DNA from: DASVLX01 sp035552275
Lineage (GTDB): Bacteria > Actinomycetota > Actinomycetes > Mycobacteriales > Pseudonocardiaceae
Assembly (NCBI GenBank): GCA_035552275.1
Contig: DASZLR010000254.1
Span: 1-12,753 of the forward strand
DNA length: 12,753 bases
Direction: 5' to 3'
Shown: piece after piece, positions 1 to 6,536 of the stretch
Position numbering within the stretch: position 1 is the first letter of the stretch
Layout: each line of letters starts with the position of its first letter
Notes under the pieces: generated by a model
The model's input: the letters and a program-made list of their open reading frames with translations, nothing else
Told to the model about the DNA's origin: nothing
Databases searched by the model: none
Program-made: the position numbers and the translations under genes

Positions 1-818
1 GCCAGCGACTTGGCTGGTGAGAGAGCCACCGACCGCAGCGCCTCCGCTGTGCGAGTGTACGCCGCGACCTGATCTTGGTCCTGCACATATACCGAGCCAT
101 CGAGGTATTCGATGTAGCCGATGGACTGGGCCTGCTCGAAGTGCAACACCAGGAATCGACTGGCAACGGCGTCGTGTCGGCCGATCGCCGTGGGCAGCAC
201 CAGAAGTTCCACGTTGTCGTGCTTCGACAGCACGACGAGATGTTCGAGTTGGGCACGCATGACCTCTGTGCCGCCGATCGGCCGGTCGAGCACGGATTCC
301 TCAATGAAGGCGGTAAGCCGAAGCGGATTCTCCGCGTCAGACAGCCGGAGTTGGCGATCCATCCGCAGGCTGACCAGCCGTTCCTCTTGGTCGGGCCGCA
401 CTCGTGCGCTGGACGAGACAGTTCCGTAGGAGTACTCCTCGGTTTGCACGAGCGCAGGCAGCACCATGGGCGCGTAGATCACCTCGTGCGCGGCGAGCCC
501 TTCGAGGCCGACGAACGTCCGCAGCCAGTTCGGGACCACATCATCCCAGCGGGCCAGCCAACTGCGCTGGTCGGCCTTGCCCGCCAGAGAAGCCAATCGC
601 TCGGCTTCGTAGTGCGGAGCGCCGTAGTACGCCAGCAGGGCGGCGATGTGCTCTGGCGGAGCGAAGTACTTGCCCTTCTCCCAATGCGCCACCAGACCCG
701 ACGACACACCGATCGCCTTCGCCGCTTCGGCCTGGCTTCGCCGCACACGATTGCGATAGTTGGCCAGTTCGACGCCGATCAGCCAACGCAACGCCGAGGG
801 GTCACCGCGCTCTGCCAC
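1..818 (-). CDS. XRE-family helix-turn-helix regulator with DUF5753 domain (C-terminus beyond left edge)
   Basis: The reading frame is open from a GTG at 818 to the window edge, giving 272 visible residues; family members are usually about 270-290 aa, so only a few residues are probably missing. An XRE-type HTH lies at roughly residues 15-70, with the SQAEAAKAIGVSSGLVAHWE stretch as the turn and recognition helices. A DUF5753 ligand/effector domain follows from about residue 88, with the family-typical APMVLPALVQTEEY and VLDRPIGG stretches. The start is chosen because GGAGG sits 8 nt upstream. Such proteins are cytoplasmic DNA-binding regulators of actinomycetes (Scr1/WhiJ-like), usually paired with a small DUF397 protein. 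Here the neighbour is a divergent small gene without DUF397 features. The shared intergenic region holds a nested inverted repeat that may be the operator. Family assignment is secure; the regulated targets are unknown. Confidence 0.9.
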   Translation of the reverse strand, partial: MAERGDPSALRWLIGVELANYRNRVRRSQAEAAKAIGVSSGLVAHWEKGKYFAPPEHIAALLAYYGAPHYEAERLASLAGKADQRSWLARWDDVVPNWLRTFVGLEGLAAHEVIYAPMVLPALVQTEEYSYGTVSSSARVRPDQEERLVSLRMDRQLRLSDAENPLRLTAFIEESVLDRPIGGTEVMRAQLEHLVVLSKHDNVELLVLPTAIGRHDAVASRFLVLHFEQAQSIGYIEYLDGSVYVQDQDQVAAYTRTAEALRSVALSPAKSL

Positions 819-889
819 CTGCTCTACCTCCGCTGATTCGTTGGGGTGCGCCGACAGTCTGCCGTACACCGGCGACGAACTGCCAAAAC

Positions 890-950
890 ATCACCCGATC
901 GTATGTATGCACGAAGCTAGGCACCTAGCTCTGCGCAGTGCATACTGGCT
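890..950. promoter_or_regulatory. Divergent promoter region with nested inverted repeats, putative operator
   Basis: Two inverted repeats are nested. The outer arms are GTATGCAC (905-912) and GTGCATAC (938-945). The inner arms are AGCTAGG (915-921) and CCTAGCT (924-930), with a 2-nt centre. A minus-strand TACGAT at 903-898 could be the -10 of the regulator gene. A plus-strand CATACT at 941-946 could be the -10 of the small gene, putting transcription start near 953. The outer right arm overlaps that -10, so protein bound here would block the small gene and probably both. No convincing -35 boxes were seen. Operator function and the identity of the binding protein are inferred. Confidence 0.55.
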
Positions 951-983
951 GCCATGCTGAACAACACGGAAGAGGAGATCACG

Positions 984-1232
984 ATGCGGGTGCCTGGCTT
1001 GCGGTTGAACTGCGAGGACGACAGCTTCCATGTCCAGTGCGAGTTGGACGAACACGCCGACATCGACCGGTTCCTCGATCCGAAGCTGGGCGTCGGCGTC
1101 GGCCTGCATCTGGGCGGCGGAATCGTGGAGTTGCGCTGGCGCGAGGGCACCGACCAGGAATGCATCGTGGACTTCCTGCGCACCCTGTCGGAACAGGCAC
1201 TCGAACTCGTCAAGGAAGTTCGAGCAGCCTGA
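984..1232 (+). CDS. Small acidic hypothetical protein, divergent from XRE/DUF5753 regulator
   Basis: This frame encodes 82 aa from ATG 984, which is preceded by GAGGAG with a 6-nt spacer. An in-frame ATG at 954 would add ten residues (92 aa). It has no Shine-Dalgarno but lies about 7 nt after a possible -10 (CATACT, 941-946), so leaderless initiation there cannot be excluded. The protein is strongly acidic, with roughly twice as many Asp/Glu as Lys/Arg. It has a predicted strand-rich first half (KLGVGVGLHLGGGIVELRWR) and a C-terminal amphipathic helix (VDFLRTLSEQALELVKEV). No signal peptide or membrane segment is visible. I do not recognise the family. Its position suggests it is the partner of the regulator, a slot usually filled by DUF397 proteins, but DUF397 hallmarks are absent. 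It ends 3 nt from the end of pheT, tail to tail. Confidence 0.7.
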   Translation: MRVPGLRLNCEDDSFHVQCELDEHADIDRFLDPKLGVGVGLHLGGGIVELRWREGTDQECIVDFLRTLSEQALELVKEVRAA

Positions 1233-1241
1233 GAATCAGGC
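1227..1241. terminator. Short hairpin shared by two convergent stop codons
   Basis: GCCTGA-gaa-TCAGGC forms a perfect 6-bp stem with a 3-nt loop. The left arm contains the TGA stop of the small acidic gene (1230-1232) and the right arm contains the complement of the pheT stop (1236-1238). It could act as a weak bidirectional terminator or mRNA 3' stabiliser. There is no T-run on either side, so terminator activity is uncertain. Confidence 0.35.
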
Positions 1242-3740
1242 GCGCAGGGTGGCTCCGAGACGTTCACCGGCCAGGGTGATCGCGGCATCGCGAGCCGCGG
1301 TGGCCTCGTCCCTGGTCAGCGTGCGATCGGTGGCGCGGAACCGCAGTGAATAGGCCAACGACCGCTTGCCCTCGCCCAGCTGCTCACCGGCATACACGTC
1401 GAACAGCGACAGTTCCTCCAGGAGCTCACCGCTACCCGTCCGCAGCACGTCGGCGACGTCGGCGGCCGGAACCTTCGCGTCCACCACCAGGGCCACGTCC
1501 AGCAACACCGGCGGATACGCCGACACCACCGGCACCGGCCGCAGCTCGACCACCGGAACGGCGTCCAGGTCCAGCTCCATCGCGCAGGTCCGGGCCGGAA
1601 GTCCCAGTGTCTCAACGACTTTCGGGTGCAGCTCCCCGGCATGGCCGACGACCTGCTCGCCAATCCACAGCTCCGCGCACCGGCCCGGATGCCATGGCGC
1701 GTAGTCGCCGGCCACGACGGTCAGCTCGGCGCCGGAGGCCGAAGCCACCGACCGCGCGGCCTCAACTGCATCGGCCCACGTCGCCGGCTCCCCCGGCCCC
1801 CACCAGCCCGGCCGCTGCCGATGCCCGGCCAGCACCACCGCGACATGGGTCGGCTGGTTCGGCACGGCCGCGTACAGCGCCGCCAGATCGTCGTCCGACG
1901 GCCGGTCGGCAACGCCCACGTCCGGCACCGCCGGCAGCTTTTCCGGCAGTTCGACCACCTGGCCGATGTGGTACAGCGCGGCATCCCGGAAACCTCGGGA
2001 CACGTTGCGCGCCAAGGCGTCCAGCATTCCCGGCAGCAGCGTGGTGGCCACCTGGTCGGCGTCGGCGTCGAGCGGATTGAGCACAGTGAGCGCGCGGCGG
2101 CGCGGGTCGTCCTCGGCCAGCCCGAAGGTGTCCCACACGCTCGGCGACACGAACGGGAACGGCAGCACCTCGACATAACCATCGTGCGCCAGCGCCCGGG
2201 CCACGGTCCGCCGCCGACGCTGCGAGGCGGTCAGGCCCGCGCCGGCCGGTGCGGTCGGAATCTTCGACGGGATGGTGTGATAACCCTCCAGCCGCAGCAC
2301 TTCCTCGACCAGATCAGCCGGTTGGGTCAGGTCGGCTCGCCAGGTCGGCGGGGTGGCGATCACGATCGGCCTGCCGTCGTCGGCGGTGTCCACCTCGATC
2401 TGGCAGCCGATGTCCTGCAACCGTTGCGTCGTGACGCCCCGCCGGTAGTCGACGCCGGCGACCTTGTCCGGCAGGTTGATCGGCATGGTCACCGGCCCCG
2501 GCAGCGTCGGCGCGCCGACATCGGTGCGGCCGGGACTGATGCTGCCCTCGCCGTGGCGGGCCAGCAGCCGCGCGGCGAGTTCCAGCGCGGCCGGCGGGAC
2601 TGCCGGGTCGACGTACCGCTCGAACCGCTTCGCCGCCTCGCTGGGAAGCTTGTGCCGGCGCACCGTGCGGGCGACCGACGACGGATCCCAGTTCGCCGCT
2701 TCCAGCAGGATGTCCGTGCTGTCCGGCCGGATCTCCGTCGTCGCGCCGCCCATCACGCCGGCCAGGCCGATCGGGCCGCTGTCGTCGGTGACCACGACGT
2801 CGTCGGGGTCCAGCGCGCGTTCCACATTGTCCAATGTGGTCAGTTTCTCGCCGGCCTTGGCCCGCCGGATGATGATGTCGCCCTTGAGCGACGGGATGTC
2901 GTAGGCGTGCATCGGCTGGCCGGTTTCCAGCATGACGTAGTTGGTCACGTCCACGGCCAAGGAGATCGACCGCATTCCGGCGAGCATCAGCCGGCGCTGG
3001 ATGTGCCACGGAGTCGGCGCGGTCGGGTCGACGCCGCTGACCCGGCGGGCGACGAATCGTGGGCAGCCAGGCCGGTCGTCGATGTGCACCGGCCAGGACG
3101 AGCCTTCCGCCGGCGGCACCTCGATGCCGGCCGGGTCGGCGAATCCGGCGCCCAGCGCGCTGGCCAGCTCGCGGGCCAGGCCGCGCACCGAGAAGCAGTA
3201 GCCGCGGTCTGGGGTGATGGCCAGCTCGATGATCGTGTCGGACAGTTCCAGCAACCGCACGGCGTCGGTGCCGGGCTCGGCGGTTCCGCTGGGCAGCACC
3301 AGGATTCCCGCGTGGTCGTCGCCGATGCCCAGCTCGCGGACCGAGCAGATCATCCCGTTGCTGGTCCGGCCGTAGGTCTTGCGCGCGGTGATGGTGAAAT
3401 CGCCGGGCAGCACCGCGCCGGGCAGCGCGACCACCACGAGATCGCCCTCGGTGAAGTTTCGTGCGCCGCAGACGATGCCCCGAATCGCATCGTCGTCATC
3501 TTCGTCTTCAGTCACCTGAACATGGCAGTACCGGATCGGCTTCTTGAACTCGGTCAGTTCCTCGATCTCCACGACCCGGCCGACCACCAGCGGGCCACGC
3601 ACCTCGTTGAGTTCGGTGACCTCTTCGACTTCCAGGCCGATCTGGATGAAGGCGTCGACAAACCGTTGCGCGAGCGGCGTGTCGTCATCGAACGCCGGCA
3701 GGTCGAGCCGCTCGGCCAGCCAACTGACGGGGACTCGCAC
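1236..3740 (-). CDS. pheT: Phenylalanine--tRNA ligase beta subunit
   Basis: This 834-aa protein is the beta subunit of the cytoplasmic alpha2-beta2 PheRS, which charges tRNA-Phe with phenylalanine and edits mischarged tyrosine. Domains in order: N-terminal coiled region and EMAP/OB-type tRNA-binding domain (about 44-155, with NGMICSVRELGI at 128-139); B3/B4 editing domain (about 215-390, with PSEAAKRFERYVDP at 366-379); B5 (about 415-490, ending ADLVEEVLRLEGYHTIPSKI); catalytic-like core (about 500-715); and a C-terminal FDX-ACB anticodon-binding domain (about 740-833, GEGKRSLAYSLRFRATDRTL). Length is normal for bacterial PheT. The GTG start at 3740 has GGAGG 8 nt upstream, inside the end of pheS, and lies 3 nt after the pheS stop. 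The two are therefore translationally coupled, as expected for obligate partners. It is the last gene of the minus-strand cluster. Confidence 0.97.
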   Translation of the reverse strand: MRVPVSWLAERLDLPAFDDDTPLAQRFVDAFIQIGLEVEEVTELNEVRGPLVVGRVVEIEELTEFKKPIRYCHVQVTEDEDDDDAIRGIVCGARNFTEGDLVVVALPGAVLPGDFTITARKTYGRTSNGMICSVRELGIGDDHAGILVLPSGTAEPGTDAVRLLELSDTIIELAITPDRGYCFSVRGLARELASALGAGFADPAGIEVPPAEGSSWPVHIDDRPGCPRFVARRVSGVDPTAPTPWHIQRRLMLAGMRSISLAVDVTNYVMLETGQPMHAYDIPSLKGDIIIRRAKAGEKLTTLDNVERALDPDDVVVTDDSGPIGLAGVMGGATTEIRPDSTDILLEAANWDPSSVARTVRRHKLPSEAAKRFERYVDPAVPPAALELAARLLARHGEGSISPGRTDVGAPTLPGPVTMPINLPDKVAGVDYRRGVTTQRLQDIGCQIEVDTADDGRPIVIATPPTWRADLTQPADLVEEVLRLEGYHTIPSKIPTAPAGAGLTASQRRRRTVARALAHDGYVEVLPFPFVSPSVWDTFGLAEDDPRRRALTVLNPLDADADQVATTLLPGMLDALARNVSRGFRDAALYHIGQVVELPEKLPAVPDVGVADRPSDDDLAALYAAVPNQPTHVAVVLAGHRQRPGWWGPGEPATWADAVEAARSVASASGAELTVVAGDYAPWHPGRCAELWIGEQVVGHAGELHPKVVETLGLPARTCAMELDLDAVPVVELRPVPVVSAYPPVLLDVALVVDAKVPAADVADVLRTGSGELLEELSLFDVYAGEQLGEGKRSLAYSLRFRATDRTLTRDEATAARDAAITLAGERLGATLRA

Positions 3741-3743
3741 CGC

Positions 3744-4811
3744 TCAGGCCTCCATTCCGAACGCGGTGGTGAACCGCACGTCGCCTTCGATCATGTCGCG
3801 CATGTCCGGCAGGCCGTTGCGGAACATGAGAGTCCGCTCGATGCCCATGCCGAACGCGAAACCGGAATACACGTTCGGGTCAATGCCGCAGGCTTGCAGC
3901 ACCTTCGGATTGACCATGCCGCAGCCGCCCCACTCGACCCAGCCGGCGCCGCCCTTCTTCGCCTCGAACCAGACATCCGGCTCGGCGGAGGGCTCGGTGA
4001 ACGGGAAGAACGACGGCCGCAACCGGATTTTCGCCTCGGGGCCGAACATCGCGCGGGCGAACGCGTCCAGGGTGCCCTTGAGGTGCGCCATGGTCAGGCC
4101 CTTGTCCACGGCCAAGCCCTCGACCTGGTGGAACACCGGGGTGTGGGTGGCGTCCAGCTCATCGGTGCGGAACGTCCGGCCGGGGCACACCACGTAGGTC
4201 GGCAGGTCGCGGGACAGCAGCGAGCGGATCTGCACCGGCGAGGTGTGGGTGCGCAGCACCAGGCCGGAATTCTCCGGCGCCACATAGAAAGTGTCGGTCA
4301 TGGTGCGCGCCGGGTGGTCCTTGTCGAAGTTCAGCGCGTCGAAGTTGAACCACTCGGCGTCGACCTCGGGGCCCTCGGCGACCTCCCAGCCCATGCCGAC
4401 GAAGACGTCCGCGATCCGCTCGGAGATCGTGGTGATCGGATGCCGGGCGCCGGCCGGAACACGGTCCCAGGGCAGCGTCACATCGACGGCCTCATCGCGC
4501 AGCACCCGTTCGTCGCGCTCGGCCTCCAGCACTGCGTGCCGCGCCTCGAACGCCGACTTGACGGCTGCCTGCGCCTCGTTGACGCGGCGACCGGCGTCGG
4601 CGCGGCCGGCCGGCGGCAACGCGCCGATCTCGCGGCGGGCCACCAGCACCGGCGACCTGTCACCCAGGTGCGCGGACTTCGCGGCCGCCAACGCGTCCAG
4701 GTCGGCGGCCTCGGCGAACGCGGCCTCGGCCCGCTTCACGGCCGACCGCAGCGTTTCCGTGGACAGGGCCGCGACCTCCTTGGGGTCGAACGGATCGTTG
4801 GCTGCGGACAT
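3744..4811 (-). CDS. pheS: Phenylalanine--tRNA ligase alpha subunit
   Basis: This 355-aa protein is the catalytic alpha subunit of PheRS, a class II aminoacyl-tRNA synthetase forming Phe-AMP and Phe-tRNA. An N-terminal coiled-coil arm that binds tRNA spans about residues 10-105. The class II core follows: motif 1 near 124-150, motif 2 at about 211-232 (GRTFRTDELDATHTPVFHQV), the FPFTEPS stretch near 269-275 that lines the amino-acid pocket, and motif 3 at 318-338 (GMGIERTLMFRNGLPDMR). The ATG at 4811 is supported by AGGAG about 12 nt upstream, a rather long spacing. The 66-nt gap to the upstream methyltransferase gene contains no clear promoter and no room for a T-box leader. Co-transcription with the upstream genes is likely, though an internal promoter is not excluded. 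Confidence 0.97.
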   Translation of the reverse strand: MSAANDPFDPKEVAALSTETLRSAVKRAEAAFAEAADLDALAAAKSAHLGDRSPVLVARREIGALPPAGRADAGRRVNEAQAAVKSAFEARHAVLEAERDERVLRDEAVDVTLPWDRVPAGARHPITTISERIADVFVGMGWEVAEGPEVDAEWFNFDALNFDKDHPARTMTDTFYVAPENSGLVLRTHTSPVQIRSLLSRDLPTYVVCPGRTFRTDELDATHTPVFHQVEGLAVDKGLTMAHLKGTLDAFARAMFGPEAKIRLRPSFFPFTEPSAEPDVWFEAKKGGAGWVEWGGCGMVNPKVLQACGIDPNVYSGFAFGMGIERTLMFRNGLPDMRDMIEGDVRFTTAFGMEA

Positions 4812-4877
4812 CGTCGGTCAATACTCCTGGACTGGCGAATCTGCCAAAGACGGACACGGTTGGCGAACGGGTCGATA

Positions 4878-5750
4878 CTAGACGGTTGACTGGTCCGGTT
4901 TCGCCGGAGTTCCGGCACGCCGCTGGGCGCGGGCGCTCGCGTACAGGCAGACCGCGGCGGCAGCGGCCAGGTTCAGGCTTTCGGCGAGCCCGTGGATCGG
5001 CACCCGCAGCGCGACATCGGCGGCGGCACGGACGTCCTCGGGCAGCCCGTGCGCCTCGCTGCCGAACAGCCAGGCGGTGGGCTGGGCCAGGGAACCGTTG
5101 TCCAGCGCGGTATCCAGGTCGTCGGCGGCGTGACCGTCGGCGGCGACCAGCCGCAGCCCGGCCGACCGGCAGGCGTCCAGCGCGTCGGAAATCCGCCGGA
5201 CGCGGGCGAACGGGACGTGGAACACGCTGCCGGCCGAGGACCGGACGCACTTGCCGTTGTGCGGGTCGACGGTGTCGCCGGCGAGCAGCACCGCGTCGGC
5301 GCCAGCGCCGTCGGCGATCCGCAACGCGGTCCCGGCGTTGCCCGGATCGGCCACCCCGACCAGCACCGCGACCATCCTCGGGGTGCCGGCCAGCGTCGTC
5401 TCCAACGGTTGGTCCAGCAGCTCGCAGACGGCGAGAATGCCTTGCGGCGTCACGGTTTCCGACAACGAGACCGCAGCCCGTTCGGTCACCGAGGAGACCT
5501 CGACGCCGGCCTCCCCGGCCGCCCACACCAGGTCAGGATGGCGCTGCCGGGCGCCGTCGGTGACGAACAGCTCGTGGACGACACACCGACCGGCCTTGAT
5601 CGCGGACAGCGCCTCGCGGACGGCCTGGGCGCCTTCGGCGAGGAACCGGCCGGCCTCCGATCGGCCGGCTCGGCGGGTCAGTCGCCGCGCTGCGACGACC
5701 CGGGGCGTCCGTTCCGTGAACGGAGCCACCCCGGGTCCCGACGACGACAC
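4878..5750 (-). CDS. SpoU/TrmH-family RNA 2'-O-methyltransferase (TsnR-like)
   Basis: This is a SAM-dependent SPOUT methyltransferase that modifies a ribose 2'-OH in rRNA or tRNA. An N-terminal substrate-binding domain (about 15-110, with RRAGRSEAGRFLAEG) precedes the knotted catalytic domain. The three SPOUT motifs are present: motif 1 around 135-146 (DPGNAGTALRIA), motif 2 at 228-239 (LFGSEAHGLPED) and motif 3 at 251-270 (PIHGLAESLNLAAAAAVCLY). The frame stays open to 5987, but that extension is antisense-like sequence inside rplT. The GTG at 5750 gives 290 aa and lies 5 nt after the rplT stop, implying translational coupling; a GTG at 5729 is an alternative. No strong Shine-Dalgarno is visible for either. 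The slot after rplT is typically occupied by a TsnR-type 23S rRNA methyltransferase in actinomycetes. The exact target nucleotide cannot be told from sequence. Confidence 0.9.
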   Translation of the reverse strand: MSSSGPGVAPFTERTPRVVAARRLTRRAGRSEAGRFLAEGAQAVREALSAIKAGRCVVHELFVTDGARQRHPDLVWAAGEAGVEVSSVTERAAVSLSETVTPQGILAVCELLDQPLETTLAGTPRMVAVLVGVADPGNAGTALRIADGAGADAVLLAGDTVDPHNGKCVRSSAGSVFHVPFARVRRISDALDACRSAGLRLVAADGHAADDLDTALDNGSLAQPTAWLFGSEAHGLPEDVRAAADVALRVPIHGLAESLNLAAAAAVCLYASARAQRRAGTPAKPDQSTV

Positions 5751-5755
5751 GGCGG

Positions 5756-6166
5756 TCAGTCTTGCGCGCCCTGGGTGGCGGCCTGCGGCGAGCGCGCGGC
5801 CGAGCCCTGCGCCGGCGCGTGCTCCTTGGCCAGCTCGACCAGCGCGGCGAACGCGGTCGGGTCGCTGACCGCCAGCTCGGCGAGGATCTTGCGGTCGACC
5901 TCGACGCCGGCGCCCTTCAGGCCCTGGACGAACCGGTTGTAGCTGAGGCCGTTCTGCCGCGCGGCGGCGTTGATGCGGGTGATCCACAGCTTGCGGAAAT
6001 CACCCTTACGGGCCCGGCGGTCCCGGTAGGCATAGTTGAGCGAGTGGAGCACCTGCTCCTTCGCCTTGCGGTAGAGCCGCGACCGCTGGCCGCGGTAACC
6101 GCTGGCCAGGTCGAGGGTCGTCCGGCGCTTCTTCTGGGCATTGACCGCCCGCTTGACGCGTGCCAC
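5756..6166 (-). CDS. rplT: 50S ribosomal protein L20 (bL20)
   Basis: This 136-aa protein is L20, an early 23S rRNA-binding protein needed for 50S assembly. The typical start MARVKRAVNAQKKRRTTLDL, the basic helical N-terminal arm (1-60) and the globular rRNA-binding half (60-118, RKLWITRINAAARQNGLSYN) are all present. It is about 18 residues longer than the usual 117-120 aa, with an Ala/Gln/Ser-rich C-terminal tail (from about 118) that looks disordered. The GTG start at 6166 has AGGA 9 nt upstream. A hairpin lies in the 78-nt gap to rpmI. In Firmicutes and E. coli, L20 represses its own operon by binding mRNA; whether the hairpins here serve that role is untested. Confidence 0.97.
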   Translation of the reverse strand: MARVKRAVNAQKKRRTTLDLASGYRGQRSRLYRKAKEQVLHSLNYAYRDRRARKGDFRKLWITRINAAARQNGLSYNRFVQGLKGAGVEVDRKILAELAVSDPTAFAALVELAKEHAPAQGSAARSPQAATQGAQD

Positions 6167-6191
6167 GGTTTCAGTCCTGTTCGATCTCCGG

Positions 6192-6210
6192 GGGCGTCAA
6201 GGTGACGCCC
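6192..6210 (-). promoter_or_regulatory. Hairpin in the rpmI-rplT intergenic region
   Basis: GGGCGTC (6192-6198) and GACGCCC (6204-6210) form a perfect 7-bp stem with a 5-nt loop. Flanking CC/GG runs could extend it across a small internal loop. It lies between the rpmI stop and the rplT Shine-Dalgarno in the minus-strand transcript, with no T-run after it. Roles in mRNA processing, attenuation or L20 binding are possible but inferred. Confidence 0.4.
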
Positions 6211-6244
6211 GGGGTGTACAAGGGTCGGGTCGGCGGCGTGAGGT

Positions 6245-6439
6245 TCAGCGGCCGAGGAGCTTCTTGACGCGCTTGGTGTCGTTCTTCGCCACCTCGACGG
6301 TGCCGCTGAGCTTGCGGGTCTCCTTGCTGGACTTCTTCTCCAGCAGGTGCCGCTTGCCGGCCTTCTCGCGCAGCAGCTTGCCGCTGCCGGTCACCTTGAT
6401 CCGCTTGGAGATGCCGCTGTGCGTCTTGTTCCTGGCCAT
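6245..6439 (-). CDS. rpmI: 50S ribosomal protein L35 (bL35)
   Basis: This is a 64-aa, highly basic protein of exactly the length expected for L35, a 50S subunit component. The sequence starts MARNKTHSGISKRIKVTGSG and contains the conserved KLLREKAGKRHLLEKKSSK stretch, ending TKRVKKLLGR. The ATG at 6439 is preceded by GAGGA with a suitable spacer. It sits between infC and rplT, the near-universal bacterial order. The 97-nt gap to infC holds two strong hairpins. Confidence 0.97.
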   Translation of the reverse strand: MARNKTHSGISKRIKVTGSGKLLREKAGKRHLLEKKSSKETRKLSGTVEVAKNDTKRVKKLLGR

Positions 6440-6468
6440 AATCCATCCTCAATCGTCATGATCAGGGT

Positions 6469-6531
6469 GTGGCCGCCGGTGTCGGCGGCCACTTCGTTGC
6501 GGTTCGGCGGGCATGTTCAGCCATGCCCGCC
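6469..6531 (-). promoter_or_regulatory. Tandem 10-bp hairpins between infC and rpmI
   Basis: Two perfect stems lie in the 97-nt gap. In minus-strand order the first has arms at 6531-6522 and 6515-6506 (GGCGGGCATG / CATGCCCGCC, 6-nt loop) and starts 5 nt after the infC stop. The second has arms at 6492-6483 and 6478-6469 (GTGGCCGCCG / CGGCGGCCAC, 4-nt loop) and ends about 30 nt before rpmI. Neither is followed by a T-run. They could reduce read-through from infC, mark an RNA-processing site, or form a ribosomal-protein binding site. In E. coli, L20 controls rpmI-rplT from this same junction, but no sequence homology to that site is claimed. Confidence 0.5.
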
Positions 6532-6536
6532 AGCGA

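Noticed and set aside
75..836. 253-codon plus-strand open frame at the left edge
   Set aside because: It is antisense to the XRE/DUF5753 gene, whose minus-strand frame carries clear family motifs, runs off the window edge, and has a good Shine-Dalgarno.
984..1232. DUF397 assignment for the small gene next to the regulator
   Set aside because: The expected DUF397 patterns (W-x-KSSYS near the N-terminus and a VRDSK-type stretch) are absent, so context alone is not enough.
4812..4877. T-box or Phe attenuator leader for pheST
   Set aside because: Only 66 nt separate the genes. No T-box sequence, Phe-rich leader peptide or terminator hairpin is visible; only a weak GCCAA/TTGGC pairing was found.
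1626..4889. 1087-codon plus-strand open frame opposite pheS-pheT
   Set aside because: The translation is Arg/Gly/His-rich low-complexity sequence with no recognisable domain and mirrors the coding frame of the real genes. Long antisense open frames are a normal by-product of high third-position GC.
5751..5987. 79-residue N-terminal extension of the SpoU methyltransferase
   Set aside because: It would overlap rplT in another frame with Arg-rich shadow translation. The family homology begins after the GTG at 5750.
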